DNA from: Furfurilactobacillus milii | GTDB lineage: Bacteria; Bacillota; Bacilli; Lactobacillales; Lactobacillaceae | NCBI RefSeq assembly: GCF_021654115.1 | Contig: NZ_JAIWJF010000002.1 | Span: forward strand, 62,001 to 126,000 | Direction of reading: 5' to 3' | DNA: 64,000 bases | Part shown: positions 34,370 to 43,452 of the stretch, piece after piece | Layout of the letters: every line of letters starts with the position of its first letter | Numbering within the stretch: the stretch's first letter is position 1 | Notes under the pieces: generated by a model | The model's database searches: none | Seen by the model: only the letters and a program-made list of their open reading frames with translations | What the model was told of the DNA's origin: nothing | Translations under genes and position numbers: made by a program

Positions 34370-34714
34370 ATGAAAGACAGTCAGACTTTTCCAAATAGAC
34401 AACCTGTATCAGAACTACAAACATATGAAAAAGTTTTATCGCAAGTTTCTCCGGGGGAGCCAGTATTCTTAACACGTGATGGTGAAGATGCATATGTATT
34501 GCTGGATTTTCAAGATTATACAGAACAAATGACTTCATTAATTTCAAAGCAGCTCATGGCAGCTATTGAAGAATCAGAAAAAGGCAAAAGATACAGTATT
34601 GAAGAGGTTCGGCAAGAACTCTTAGGTGATGAAACTGAATCTTCTGATGTAAAAATCACGGATGAGCTATTTGATGCCCATGCTGAGTTTATGAAGCGAT
34701 TAGAGGTTAAATAA
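34370..34714 (+). CDS. Phd/YefM-type antitoxin-like protein without a partner toxin
   Basis: 114 residues. The N-terminal part (PVSELQTYEKVLSQVSPGEP, FLTRDGEDAYVLLDFQDYTE) matches Phd/YefM antitoxins; the C-terminal extension (ELLGDETESSDVKI..) may bind a partner. No RelE/Doc-type gene follows: the sequence downstream is a terminator and then the Rgg genes. It is probably an orphan or solitary transcription repressor. GGAGG precedes the ATG. Confidence 0.75.
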   Translation: MKDSQTFPNRQPVSELQTYEKVLSQVSPGEPVFLTRDGEDAYVLLDFQDYTEQMTSLISKQLMAAIEESEKGKRYSIEEVRQELLGDETESSDVKITDELFDAHAEFMKRLEVK

Positions 34715-34746
34715 TTGATTTGAATTAATACCAGATGGAGATAGGT

Positions 34747-34784
34747 CAAAGACGCTGAGCCAGCGTTTGCGACTTATTTTTTAT
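34747..34784 (+). terminator. Terminator after the Phd-like gene
   Basis: ACGCTG/CAGCGT with flanking CAAA/TTTG, loop AGC, followed by CGACTTATTTTTT. Confidence 0.65.
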
Positions 34785-34882
34785 GAGATAAACAAGTGAG
34801 TTCTAATCATTTTCTAACAATCGACAACATTCTGCGCTATACTTAATCAACAAGCAATTTTAATAATGGGAGATAAGTTTGT

Positions 34883-35839
34883 ATGGCCACGTACGGGACG
34901 ACGTTTCGGCGTCTACGAGTTGGCAAGAACATGACACTGAAGGAACTGGCCGATGAGCAGGTAAGCATTGGATTCTTGTCTAAGTTTGAAACGGATCAAT
35001 CAAAAATTAGCGTCGGTCGGTTGATGCATCTGTTGGATAAAATGCATGTGACTGCGGATGAATACTTTTTTGCTCAGCATGATGGTTACGACAATCCACA
35101 AATACCTGAAAGATGGTCAGAAATGAGTGTGTCGAACGCAGTGGGCGAGTTAGGCAGCAGCTTTTATTACGCGGCTGGCTTGGCAAATCGTGGTCGATGG
35201 GAGGAGCTGGTACAATGGCGAAAAAAGTTGATTGCAGATGCAAAGTTAACACCGACGATGAGTCATTGGTTGGATGTGGACTTCGTTCAGCTTCTATTAG
35301 CGCAGCATCGGCAGGAAGATGTTCATCCGTTTGTGCAACGTGCAATCACTTATTTAAAGCAGATCGATGAGTGGAGTATTTACGAGCTGATTGTGTTTAA
35401 CGTTTTCCTGTCAGGGATGGCTGTCACTGATGTTCAACAGCTCGCACAAGCAGCCAAGCGCAAATTGACTTCACAATCACAACTTAGTGAGATGGCGCGG
35501 ATGCATCGCGGCTTTTTGTTTACAAACTTTAGCTATTTCATGAATGTTGCACATTTTGACCTGGCAGAGAGAATGCTTGAACAGATGCGTGATCTTCATC
35601 ATCAACAAACACAACAACAGATGACCGGTGATTTTGGCATGTTAATTTTATGGTGTCAAGGGTGGCTAACCTATCGCAATGACGATAAACAGCGTGGGCA
35701 AGCAGAAATGAAGGACTCGTTAACTGTTATGCGATTGTGTGAAGAAACAAGTTTGTGGCAATTATATTCAGCTTTTAGTGATCAGATTTGGCAAACAGAC
35801 GATGATCATTTACTCCATCATTCACGGTTGATGGCTTAG
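34883..35839 (+). CDS. Rgg/MutR-type transcriptional regulator 1
   Basis: 318 residues. Residues 5-65 form an XRE-type helix-turn-helix (FRRLRVGKNMTLKELADEQVS.GFLSKFETD), followed by an all-helical TPR-like region that in Rgg proteins binds a peptide pheromone. First of four tandem paralogues. The first two begin MATYG and share the FLSKFE..QSKISV..LMHLL..M pattern, so they are one pair. A TATACT -10 lies about 40 nt upstream. The double-glycine peptides nearby are obvious candidate partners. Confidence 0.85.
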   Translation: MATYGTTFRRLRVGKNMTLKELADEQVSIGFLSKFETDQSKISVGRLMHLLDKMHVTADEYFFAQHDGYDNPQIPERWSEMSVSNAVGELGSSFYYAAGLANRGRWEELVQWRKKLIADAKLTPTMSHWLDVDFVQLLLAQHRQEDVHPFVQRAITYLKQIDEWSIYELIVFNVFLSGMAVTDVQQLAQAAKRKLTSQSQLSEMARMHRGFLFTNFSYFMNVAHFDLAERMLEQMRDLHHQQTQQQMTGDFGMLILWCQGWLTYRNDDKQRGQAEMKDSLTVMRLCEETSLWQLYSAFSDQIWQTDDDHLLHHSRLMA

Positions 35840-35852
35840 AAAGGGGACTGAC

Positions 35853-36809
35853 ATGGCAACATATGGTGAAACGTTTCATCAACTACGGGTTGGTAAAGGC
35901 CTGACATTGAAAGAACTTGCAGATGAACAGGCGAGTGTCAGTTTTCTCTCAAAGTTTGAACAGGGCCAATCGAAAATCAGTGTTGATCGATTGATGCATT
36001 TGCTCAAGAAAATGAATGTGACCGCTGATGAGTATTTCTTCCTGCAGCATGATCGTTATTTGAACTCTCCGATGCCGGTGGAATGGCGTGAAATGGGCGC
36101 TGCAAACGCACTAACAGATTTAACGAACATTTTCCTGATTAGTTCAGGTTTGGCGATACGACATCAGTGGAAAAAACTTTACGCGCGGCTTGATGTATTA
36201 AAAGAAAACGCTAAAAAATCCCCAACGGTTAATAATGTGTTGGGATACGACTATGGTCGAATGATGCTGGCCAATCATACCGGGAAAAGCATCGAGCACA
36301 GTTCGGATTATGCTGTGAAATATTTAAAGCAGATTGACGATTGGGGCATTTATGAAATTTTAGTCCTCGAATCCTTTTTGACCGCCATGCCATTGGCCGA
36401 TGTTGAATTATTTACTAATATTGCTGAACGTAAACTGACGGCGAATGAGTCGATTATGTATGTCGCAGGCATGCATCGCGGATTTTTAGTCAGTAGTTTT
36501 TCATATTTTATGTCGTTGGATCAGTTTGCGTTAGCCAATGAAACTTTATCGAAGATGAAAGCTTTACATAAAAAGCGCGATGGTCGTGATTTGACTGCTA
36601 ATTTTGCGATGACGATATTGTGGTGCGAAGGTTGGCTCAAATATCGTGTTGATAACAAGGCACTGGGCAAGTCCAAGATGAACGATGCCACCACCATGAT
36701 GAGGCTATGTAAGGAAGATCATATGTTTAGGATTTATGACGATTTTACGGCAGAGATTGTGAGTGCACCAAATGATCACGATTTTCATTACGGGACCGTT
36801 ATTTCTTAG
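35853..36809 (+). CDS. Rgg/MutR-type transcriptional regulator 2
   Basis: 318 residues, the same length as regulator 1 and very alike in the DNA-binding part (FHQLRVGKGLTLKELADEQASVSFLSKFEQG). The C-terminal region keeps the same landmarks (MHRGFL.SSFSYFM, LWCEGWLKYR) but diverges in the helices, which may alter peptide specificity. 13 nt separate it from regulator 1, and AAAGGGG precedes the ATG, so the genes form an operon. Confidence 0.85.
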   Translation: MATYGETFHQLRVGKGLTLKELADEQASVSFLSKFEQGQSKISVDRLMHLLKKMNVTADEYFFLQHDRYLNSPMPVEWREMGAANALTDLTNIFLISSGLAIRHQWKKLYARLDVLKENAKKSPTVNNVLGYDYGRMMLANHTGKSIEHSSDYAVKYLKQIDDWGIYEILVLESFLTAMPLADVELFTNIAERKLTANESIMYVAGMHRGFLVSSFSYFMSLDQFALANETLSKMKALHKKRDGRDLTANFAMTILWCEGWLKYRVDNKALGKSKMNDATTMMRLCKEDHMFRIYDDFTAEIVSAPNDHDFHYGTVIS

Positions 36810-36820
36810 GAGAGGTCAAT

Positions 36821-37804
36821 ATGCAATCGTTAGGACAAACGTTTCATGAACTACGTAAAAGTAAGAATCTAACACTTAAGGAAGTTGCGGATGACGAAAT
36901 CAGTATGGCGGTGATTTCGAAGTTTGAGAATGATCAAACGATGTTGGGCGTGGACCGCTTTTTACATTTGTTGCAACAAATCAATGTCACAACGACAGAC
37001 TTTTTCTATCGTTATCGGGAATCAGATGAGCGAGCTCAAAGAGCAGGACTTGAGATTTCAGACGATGGCACGCCACTGCCTGAAATCTTTGATGTTTTGG
37101 AGCCGTTCAACGACATATTTCAAATTTCTGGTGATGACAATCAAAGTACGGCACAAAAGATTTTAAGTTTTCAAACGTTCATCAAATTGACAGAGCAGGA
37201 ATTAAAGAAAAATTCTTGTTTGGCTAATCGTTTAAAATTGTCCTTAGCGGAAGCAGCGCTGAAGATGCATCAGTCTAAGATGAGAGATCACGTCTCGACA
37301 CATCAAGAAATGTTCCCAATTATTGATTATTTAGGCGGTGTATCAGCATGGACAGCGTTTGAATTATTGCTTTTCATTACCACGTCGATTTACATGGACG
37401 TCGAAGATTCAATGATGCTGTTTTCCCGTTTTATGAAGCAAGCCAATTTTTATGTTCGTTTGACTGATTTGCGACACTTAGGATATTCCGTCTGTTTTAC
37501 GCTCTTTTCGACTATGGTTGCACATAGGACTTTTGATGACGCAAAATTTGTGTTGGAAAAATTCGATGATTTGATGAGCAAGGACAATGATGTAGAAGCA
37601 CAATTTGCAATCCTGAGTTTATTTTTACACGGGTGGTATCTTTATTTGACGGGACAAGAAGATGTCGGCAAAGATAAGTGCAAAACTGTGCTGCAACTTT
37701 GCAAGACACTGCATTTAACTGAAGATTCGCGTTTCTATCGTAAAATTTATGATAGCATGCAGGACAAAACATCAGCGACAATTTATTCAAAGATCTTTGA
37801 CTAG
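36821..37804 (+). CDS. Rgg/MutR-type transcriptional regulator 3
   Basis: 327 residues with N-terminal HTH (FHELRKSKNLTLKEVADDEISMAVISKFEND). It differs from regulators 1-2 and pairs with regulator 4 (AVISKFE, LGVDRFLHLL). The C-terminal helical part lies near a common LFLHGWYLYLTG landmark. GGAGAGG precedes ATG 36821, 11 nt after the previous stop. Confidence 0.85.
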   Translation: MQSLGQTFHELRKSKNLTLKEVADDEISMAVISKFENDQTMLGVDRFLHLLQQINVTTTDFFYRYRESDERAQRAGLEISDDGTPLPEIFDVLEPFNDIFQISGDDNQSTAQKILSFQTFIKLTEQELKKNSCLANRLKLSLAEAALKMHQSKMRDHVSTHQEMFPIIDYLGGVSAWTAFELLLFITTSIYMDVEDSMMLFSRFMKQANFYVRLTDLRHLGYSVCFTLFSTMVAHRTFDDAKFVLEKFDDLMSKDNDVEAQFAILSLFLHGWYLYLTGQEDVGKDKCKTVLQLCKTLHLTEDSRFYRKIYDSMQDKTSATIYSKIFD

Positions 37805-37817
37805 GGGGGTGTATACA

Positions 37818-38789
37818 ATGCCGGCGTTGGGAGAGACATTTCGAGCGTTACGTAAAAGTAAAGGCTTAACGCTTAAAGAGATTGCTGATGAGCAGGTTAG
37901 TGTGGCCGTGATTTCGAAGTTTGAAAATGGCACTAGTATGCTTGGTGTCGACCGTTTCTTACATCTTCTGGATCAAATTCATGTGACGACTAGTGAATTC
38001 TTCTATTGGCAAACGAACCGGTATGCGGTTTCCCCGATGCCATTATTTGGTAACAGCGATCATGCGTCGCCGAGTTGGAAGTTAGTATTGCCCATGCAGA
38101 AAATTCTAGAGCTTGTTAATAAGGCCGATCCACCAAAAGGTGTGCAGGAAGTTGAGAACTATCAAAAAGAGTTTACAAAGGTTTTTAGCGATCAACCGAC
38201 TCAGATGAATTCGCTGGTCATGGCGATTATAAATAGTAGTGTGGATTTACTACATTTTAGGTTGAACAAAACGGCGTCAGATATACTGCCAGTGACGAAG
38301 TACCTGACTAGTGTTGAACAGTGGGGTGAATTCGAAATATATTTGCTGATATTTTCAGTTTCTTTTCTAGATGCCTCAGATTTATTTCGTTTATTCAAAC
38401 GGGCAATGTATCGAGCGGATTGGTACAAATGGTTGGCTGACGATCAGCACACACGCTTTAATTTATGTTTTGATGCATTTTCAGCTTTAATAGGGAAACA
38501 ACATTATACCGAGGCAGCTGAAGTGCTTAAAATTATGGATAATCTTGTACATGACAAAGATGATTCTGACGTGCGTTTTGCAGTCCAAAATCTATTTATG
38601 CATGGTTGGTATGATATTGTGACTGGTGAAAAAGAAAAAGGTAAACAGCAATGCGAAAATGCATTGTCTGTTTACCGAATTCTAAACGTTAGCGGGGATG
38701 AGGAACTATTACGATTGGTTTATGAGCATATTCTGAAATATGATCCTAGTGATGTGAAACACATGTTTATTATACTGACAATGGGATAA
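37818..38789 (+). CDS. Rgg/MutR-type transcriptional regulator 4
   Basis: 323 residues from ATG 37818 behind GGGGGG; a longer in-frame extension into regulator 3 has no ribosome site. The HTH reads FRALRKSKGLTLKEIADEQVSVAVISKFENG. Last gene of the four-gene run. The two-by-two similarity suggests an ancestral pair that was duplicated, or one duplication followed by divergence. Confidence 0.85.
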   Translation: MPALGETFRALRKSKGLTLKEIADEQVSVAVISKFENGTSMLGVDRFLHLLDQIHVTTSEFFYWQTNRYAVSPMPLFGNSDHASPSWKLVLPMQKILELVNKADPPKGVQEVENYQKEFTKVFSDQPTQMNSLVMAIINSSVDLLHFRLNKTASDILPVTKYLTSVEQWGEFEIYLLIFSVSFLDASDLFRLFKRAMYRADWYKWLADDQHTRFNLCFDAFSALIGKQHYTEAAEVLKIMDNLVHDKDDSDVRFAVQNLFMHGWYDIVTGEKEKGKQQCENALSVYRILNVSGDEELLRLVYEHILKYDPSDVKHMFIILTMG

Positions 38790-38943
38790 GGTAATACACT
38801 TGACTACGTTGTTTTGTTTGCTTTGTATAAACAATTGCTAGAGGTCAAAGAATAAGTCGGTTACTGTGAATAAGAGGAAATTTATTACCCTTCAAATCGT
38901 GTTAAAAAGAGTTTTTTAAGACGTTTATCCACTGGTCAATAAT

Positions 38944-39000
38944 AAAAAAGCTTTTTCCCTTTAATTCGATATGGTCGAATAAGAGAGAAAAAGCAGTTTT
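38944..39000. terminator. Bidirectional terminator between regulator 4 and hflX
   Basis: GCTTTTTC..TTAATTCGA pairs with TCGAATAAGAGAGAAAAAGC around a short loop, with A tracts before and T-rich sequence after on both strands; the convergent hflX very likely uses it. Confidence 0.7.
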
Positions 39001-39014
39001 CATTGGTGCTTTAA

Positions 39015-40295
39015 TTAGTTTACCCGATACTTCTCAAACCGTTGCGCTGATTCATCCGTCAGCTCGACGGTTATTTTAGTACCTTCGGCAACATATTCGG
39101 TTTCCAAAATATGTGCCTTTTCATTCAAGAAGTTCAAAATGTTGCCTTGGTCAAACGGAATCAACAGGGTAACTGTCTGGTAGTTCTTAAAGACTTGTTC
39201 CCGAATCATGGTGATTAATTCGTCTAATGATGCATCATCGCGGGCCGAGTAAACGAGTTGCATGCCCTCGCGAGAAGGGTACTTAGCTTCCGTCTTGTCG
39301 GCCTTGTTGAACGCAACGATCATTGGAATATCAGTGACACCAATGGCCTTCAAGGCTTCATTAGTCGTAGCCATCATTTGCTCACTATTAGGGTCACTAT
39401 AATCTACAACCTGAATGAGCAAATCGGCGTTAGCAGCTTCAGCCAGCGTAGAACGGAATGCCTCCACTAAGCCATGAGGTAACTTACTGACAAATCCGAC
39501 GGTGTCTGAAAGTAAGAACTGCTTTTGATCGGGCAGGTTGATTTGTCGAACACTGGTATCCAACGTTGCAAACAACATGTTCTTTTCAAATACTTGTTTG
39601 TCTTCGTTTAAACCATATTTGCGGACAAGACCGTTCATGGTGGTTGATTTACCAGCGTTGGTATAACCGACTAATGCTACAGTTGGGAGCCCATTCTTTT
39701 CCCGTTGCGTGCGTTGCGTGTCGGCAGCTTTGGTGATGTCGGTTAGCTCGCCTTTCAGATGTTTGATCTGATTGTTGATGGTTCGGCGATCCATTTCCTG
39801 TTGTGTTTCACCAGCACCACGGTTAGTGAATCCGCCACCACCGCCGGCACCAGTTTGCTGGTCCAAACGTTGGTTAACACTAGTATGCAACCGTGGCAGT
39901 TGATATTGGAGTTGGGCAATTTGAACCTGTAGTTTAGCTTCCCGTGTCTGAGCACGGTTGGCAAAGATATCCAGGATCAAGGCAGTTCTGTCCAGTACAC
40001 TCGCTTTAGTAGCCGATTCGATGTTACGAATCTGTGAAGCGGTAAGTTCGTCGTTTGTCACGATGGTATCCACGTTTTCACTGGCCACAATTTCAGCCAG
40101 TTCGGTAATTTTTCCCTTACCAAAGTAAGTACCTGGATGCGGCCGTTCAAGTTTTTGACGAACTTCTTCCTTAACAATCATATTATTGGCGGCAACTAGG
40201 TTGGCAAGTTCTTCCATGGAATATTCAAAGTTGCCAGCACCGGTGTTGAGACCGGCAATAATAACTTCTTTTGGTGCAATTGCAGTTTCGTCCAA
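39015..40295 (-). CDS. hflX: Ribosome-associated GTPase HflX
   Basis: 426 residues. The N-terminal HflX domain ends in the Gly-rich linker GAGGGGFTNRGAGETQ, followed by the G domain with G1 GYTNAGKST, G3 DTVGFVSKLPHGLVEAFRSTL and G4 NKAD. HflX binds the 50S subunit and rescues or splits stalled and heat-damaged ribosomes. A TG-TATAAT extended -10 on the minus strand lies near 40342-40337. Confidence 0.93.
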   Translation of the reverse strand: MDETAIAPKEVIIAGLNTGAGNFEYSMEELANLVAANNMIVKEEVRQKLERPHPGTYFGKGKITELAEIVASENVDTIVTNDELTASQIRNIESATKASVLDRTALILDIFANRAQTREAKLQVQIAQLQYQLPRLHTSVNQRLDQQTGAGGGGGFTNRGAGETQQEMDRRTINNQIKHLKGELTDITKAADTQRTQREKNGLPTVALVGYTNAGKSTTMNGLVRKYGLNEDKQVFEKNMLFATLDTSVRQINLPDQKQFLLSDTVGFVSKLPHGLVEAFRSTLAEAANADLLIQVVDYSDPNSEQMMATTNEALKAIGVTDIPMIVAFNKADKTEAKYPSREGMQLVYSARDDASLDELITMIREQVFKNYQTVTLLIPFDQGNILNFLNEKAHILETEYVAEGTKITVELTDESAQRFEKYRVN

Positions 40296-40619
40296 ATGTG
40301 TGTCCTCTTTTCTAAGCCGAGACTTGTAATGACTTAATTATACCATTTCGCACGTTACGCTGGCCGGTTCGGTGTTTGCGAGAGGTAAAGGGCAATCCGT
40401 TTTAGGAATGAATGTTGAAGGCCAGTTAGATTAGAGGAAAATATCTGAAATCAATGGTCTGTGAGCATGACAAACCTTCAACGGAACTGAAAAAATCCAG
40501 ACCAATTGTTCTATGCACGAAATATTTCATGCTAAAACATCTGCTACGAACGGACTAATACATTACATAAGCAACTTATACCGTTTTTAAATTAATTAAA
40601 ATAAAATTAGCAAAACTCG

Positions 40620-40648
40620 TTGACTTTAATCTTATTTTAATCTATTAT
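40620..40648 (+). promoter_or_regulatory. Promoter of oppA paralogue 3
   Basis: TTGACT (40620-40625), 17-nt spacer, TATTAT (40643-40648), about 95 nt before the start. Apart from this and the divergent hflX promoter, I see nothing in 40296-40742. Confidence 0.6.
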
Positions 40649-40742
40649 CATCACAACTTTTCAAAACATAAGTTGCCGCGAAAAGTACATAGCTTGGAAT
40701 GCATCACCATAATAAGGTGAATTCCACAAGGAGTGTGGTTGA

Positions 40743-42377
40743 ATGAAGGTTCGTAAAATTTTAGCAATGGGTGCAACAGCGACGTTATCCGTATTAACGT
40801 TAGCTGCGTGTGGTAACAAGGGGGCGTCAGGGCATAAGGGCGAGTTAAACTTAATGGAATCTGCCGAAATGCCGACACTAGATCCTTCGATTGCGACAGA
40901 CAATGTTTCAATGACGGCGTTATCGAACACATTTTCAGGAATTTACCGAATTGGTAAGGATGCTAAGCCACAAAATGAGTTGGCAACGAAAACGACGGAA
41001 TCGAAAGATGGGCTTCACTGGACATTTGATTTGCGTCACGGAACAAAGTGGTCAAACGGGGATCCGGTTACTGCTCAAGATTTCGTTTATTCCTGGCAAC
41101 GCACAAACAGTCCAAAGACAGGGTCACAATATGCGTATCTATTTGAAGGCGTGAAGAACGCGGATGCCGTTCAAAGTGGCAAGATGAAACCCAGTGCCTT
41201 AGGAATTAAGGCTGATGGCAAGTACAAGCTATCCGTTACGTTGTCCAAACCAATTCCATATTTTAAACTGTTACTTGGTTTCCCAAGCTTCTTCCCACAA
41301 GACAAAAAGGCCGTTGATAAATACGGCAAGAAGTATGGGCAAACATCTGGCACCCAGGTTTACAACGGACCATTTAAGGTTCAAGGGTACAAAGGAACCA
41401 ATGCTAAATGGGACTGGGCTAAAAACAACACATACTGGGATAAAAAGAACGTTAAGTTAAACAAGATCAATTTCCAGGTTGTTAAGGAAAACAGTACGCA
41501 ACTAAATATGTACAACTCTAAGAAGGCTGACCTGACCCAGTTGAGTGGAGACCAAGTTGCCCAATATAAGAACAACAAGAATTACATTTATCGTCCCGGT
41601 TCATCAGCTGCTTACCTTGAATTGAATGAAGAAAAGGTGCCAGCGTTCAAGAACCAAAAGATTCGGGCTGCACTATCATATGCAGTTAGCCGGTCACAGT
41701 TGACTAACAACATTTTGCAGGACGGTTCCAAACCTGCGACGACGTTTACACCTTCCAAGTTGGCCAAAGATCCAAACACTGGTGAGGACTTTGCCAAAGA
41801 AGCCGCAGTTAAGGGCGCTTTGACGCAGAACCTGACTAAAGCTAAGCAACTGCTCAAGCAAGGGGAACAAGAAGCTGGTATTTCAGATTTGAAGTTCACG
41901 TTGATGGCTGATGACACTGACACTGGTAAGAAGAACGCTGAATTCTTGCAGTCCGAATTCCAGAAGTTACCAGGTGTTAAGGTGACCGTTCAAAACGTGC
42001 CTTATAAGACACGATTAACCCGTTCTGCTGCTCACAACTTCCAGTCCGTTGTCACACTATGGGGCGCTGACTACAACGATCCATACACGTTTGCTTTGTT
42101 CACGTCAGATGGGACGTACAACGATGGTTTGTGGAAGAACGCCACTTATGACCAGAATGTTAAAGATTCCGCCGGTAAGAATGCGTTGAACAAGGAAGCA
42201 CGGTTCAAGAACTTAGTTACCGCTGATCAAACGTTGGTTAAGGATTACGGTGTCTTGCCATTATACACTGGCTCATTCTCTGGCTCTGGTCCATTCTTGC
42301 AACGTCCATACGTCAAAGGGATTATCTATAATTCAGCTGGTATTAACTGGAACTACAAGTACGCTTATGTGAAGTAA
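40743..42377 (+). CDS. oppA: Peptide-binding lipoprotein, OppA paralogue 3
   Basis: 544 residues, ATG 40743 behind AAGGAG. Signal peptide with lipobox LAAC, then WSNGDPVTAQDFVYSWQRTNS, VYNGPFKVQGYKG and the C-terminal YTGSFSGSGPFLQRPYVKG. It is very like the gene at 43453 over its entire length, with a mazEF module between them, pointing to a tandem duplication later separated. It presumably feeds the oppBCDF complex downstream. Confidence 0.92.
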   Translation: MKVRKILAMGATATLSVLTLAACGNKGASGHKGELNLMESAEMPTLDPSIATDNVSMTALSNTFSGIYRIGKDAKPQNELATKTTESKDGLHWTFDLRHGTKWSNGDPVTAQDFVYSWQRTNSPKTGSQYAYLFEGVKNADAVQSGKMKPSALGIKADGKYKLSVTLSKPIPYFKLLLGFPSFFPQDKKAVDKYGKKYGQTSGTQVYNGPFKVQGYKGTNAKWDWAKNNTYWDKKNVKLNKINFQVVKENSTQLNMYNSKKADLTQLSGDQVAQYKNNKNYIYRPGSSAAYLELNEEKVPAFKNQKIRAALSYAVSRSQLTNNILQDGSKPATTFTPSKLAKDPNTGEDFAKEAAVKGALTQNLTKAKQLLKQGEQEAGISDLKFTLMADDTDTGKKNAEFLQSEFQKLPGVKVTVQNVPYKTRLTRSAAHNFQSVVTLWGADYNDPYTFALFTSDGTYNDGLWKNATYDQNVKDSAGKNALNKEARFKNLVTADQTLVKDYGVLPLYTGSFSGSGPFLQRPYVKGIIYNSAGINWNYKYAYVK

Positions 42378-42387
42378 CGTATTTCTA

Positions 42388-42427
42388 AACAATCTCGACA
42401 TTTCAAAATGTCGGGATTGTTTTTTTT
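42388..42427 (+). terminator. Terminator of oppA paralogue 3
   Basis: AACAATCTCGACATTT pairs with AAATGTCGGGATTGTT (one G-U pair), followed by seven Ts. Confidence 0.9.
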
Positions 42428-42450
42428 CTGTAGTATATACTACAGAAAAA
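42423..42450. promoter_or_regulatory. Perfect palindrome, probable mazEF operator/promoter
   Basis: The 18-bp core CTGTAGTATATACTACAG is perfect and extends with five Ts and five As to a 28-bp palindrome. It contains TATACT in both orientations, so it overlaps a likely -10. It lies about 45 nt before the antitoxin start, which fits autorepression by a MazE-MazF complex. Confidence 0.6.
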
Positions 42451-42489
42451 CAAATTAGCGTTTAAGCGAGTTAAAACGGAGGTGTTGAC

Positions 42490-42750
42490 ATGCAAAACGC
42501 AAAGATATCAAAGTGGGGTAATTCTCAAGGTATTCGAATTCCAAAGGCTATTTTGTCAGAAATTGGCATTACTAATCTTGATGATGCTGAAGTATCAATG
42601 ACTGTTGAACAGGGAAAATTAATAATCATGAAAACTAAGAGCGAATCAAAAATAATGAGTCGATTTGCCAATTTTGATTATGAAAAGTATTTGCAAGGTG
42701 AAAATCGCGTGGCTGACTTGGGAGAGCCGAAGGGGCGCGAACTCTGGTAG
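42490..42750 (+). CDS. mazE: MazE-type antitoxin (AbrB-like)
   Basis: 86 residues. The N-terminal swapped-hairpin DNA-binding domain reads KISKWGNSQGIRIPKAILSEIGI, the SpoVT/AbrB fold of MazE/PemI. The acidic C-terminus (EKYLQGENRVADLGEPKG) would wrap the toxin. GGAGG precedes the ATG. The toxin gene starts 34 nt further on. Confidence 0.88.
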   Translation: MQNAKISKWGNSQGIRIPKAILSEIGITNLDDAEVSMTVEQGKLIIMKTKSESKIMSRFANFDYEKYLQGENRVADLGEPKGRELW

Positions 42751-42784
42751 ATAGCTACTAATGATTTTTTTGAGGGAAGGAGAA

Positions 42785-43123
42785 ATGCTTTTTAAAAAAA
42801 TTGATCGAGGAGACATTATTTTAGTTGATTTCAGTCCTTCGCTTGGGCACGAACAAAAAGGTTATCGCCCTGCACTCGTTTGGACTAATAGAGCCAGTCA
42901 GCAGGTCAGTGGATTTGCGAGTGTTTTTCCAATAACATCTCATGATAAAGGCTATCCGCTGCATGTTCGATTGGGAAAGCGGGTCTCTAAAGTAAAGGGA
43001 GTCGTTATGACGGATCAAATTACGACGATTGATCTAGAAATTCGTTCGGTGCGCAAAATAGCTCATGTTGGAAATGATATTCTTTATGAGGTAGCGGAAA
43101 TATTTGCAGACATGACTGAATAG
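42785..43123 (+). CDS. mazF: MazF-type mRNA interferase toxin
   Basis: 112 residues from ATG 42785 directly after AAGGAG; the upstream ATG 42761 has no ribosome site. Landmarks are DRGDIILVDFSPSLGHEQKGYRPALV (with the conserved Arg), ITSHDKGYPLHVRL and VVMTDQITTIDLEIR. MazF cleaves mRNA at short motifs when the antitoxin decays. Confidence 0.9.
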   Translation: MLFKKIDRGDIILVDFSPSLGHEQKGYRPALVWTNRASQQVSGFASVFPITSHDKGYPLHVRLGKRVSKVKGVVMTDQITTIDLEIRSVRKIAHVGNDILYEVAEIFADMTE

Positions 43124-43338
43124 GCTAAAACCGTAGGTATTGCAATTGAAATAATCGTGAGAAAAATGAGGATATGCTGTATAAATGTATAATTCGTATT
43201 AGCTGCTAAACGGTCTAGATAAATAAAATGATTCGACACATAATTGTAATAATGGTTAACAAACACTAACAAGGTGGGCTTTAAGTCGACCTTTTTTGTT
43301 TGCTAAAAAATTCTAAGCAATAAATGGGAAAAGCTGCG

Positions 43339-43367
43339 TTGACATTCATTGAATTCTCATTTATCAT
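43339..43367 (+). promoter_or_regulatory. Promoter of oppA paralogue 4
   Basis: TTGACA (43339-43344), 17-nt spacer, TATCAT (43362-43367). The spacer contains GAATTCTCATT, a string found again near 45200 upstream of oppBCDF. No gene is seen between 43124 and 43452. Confidence 0.6.
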
Positions 43368-43452
43368 TTGACACATACTTTTCGAATAGATATTTTATTG
43401 CGGAAGGTCACAAATTGTTACCGGGGTAACAAATTAAAAAGGAGTTGGCGAT

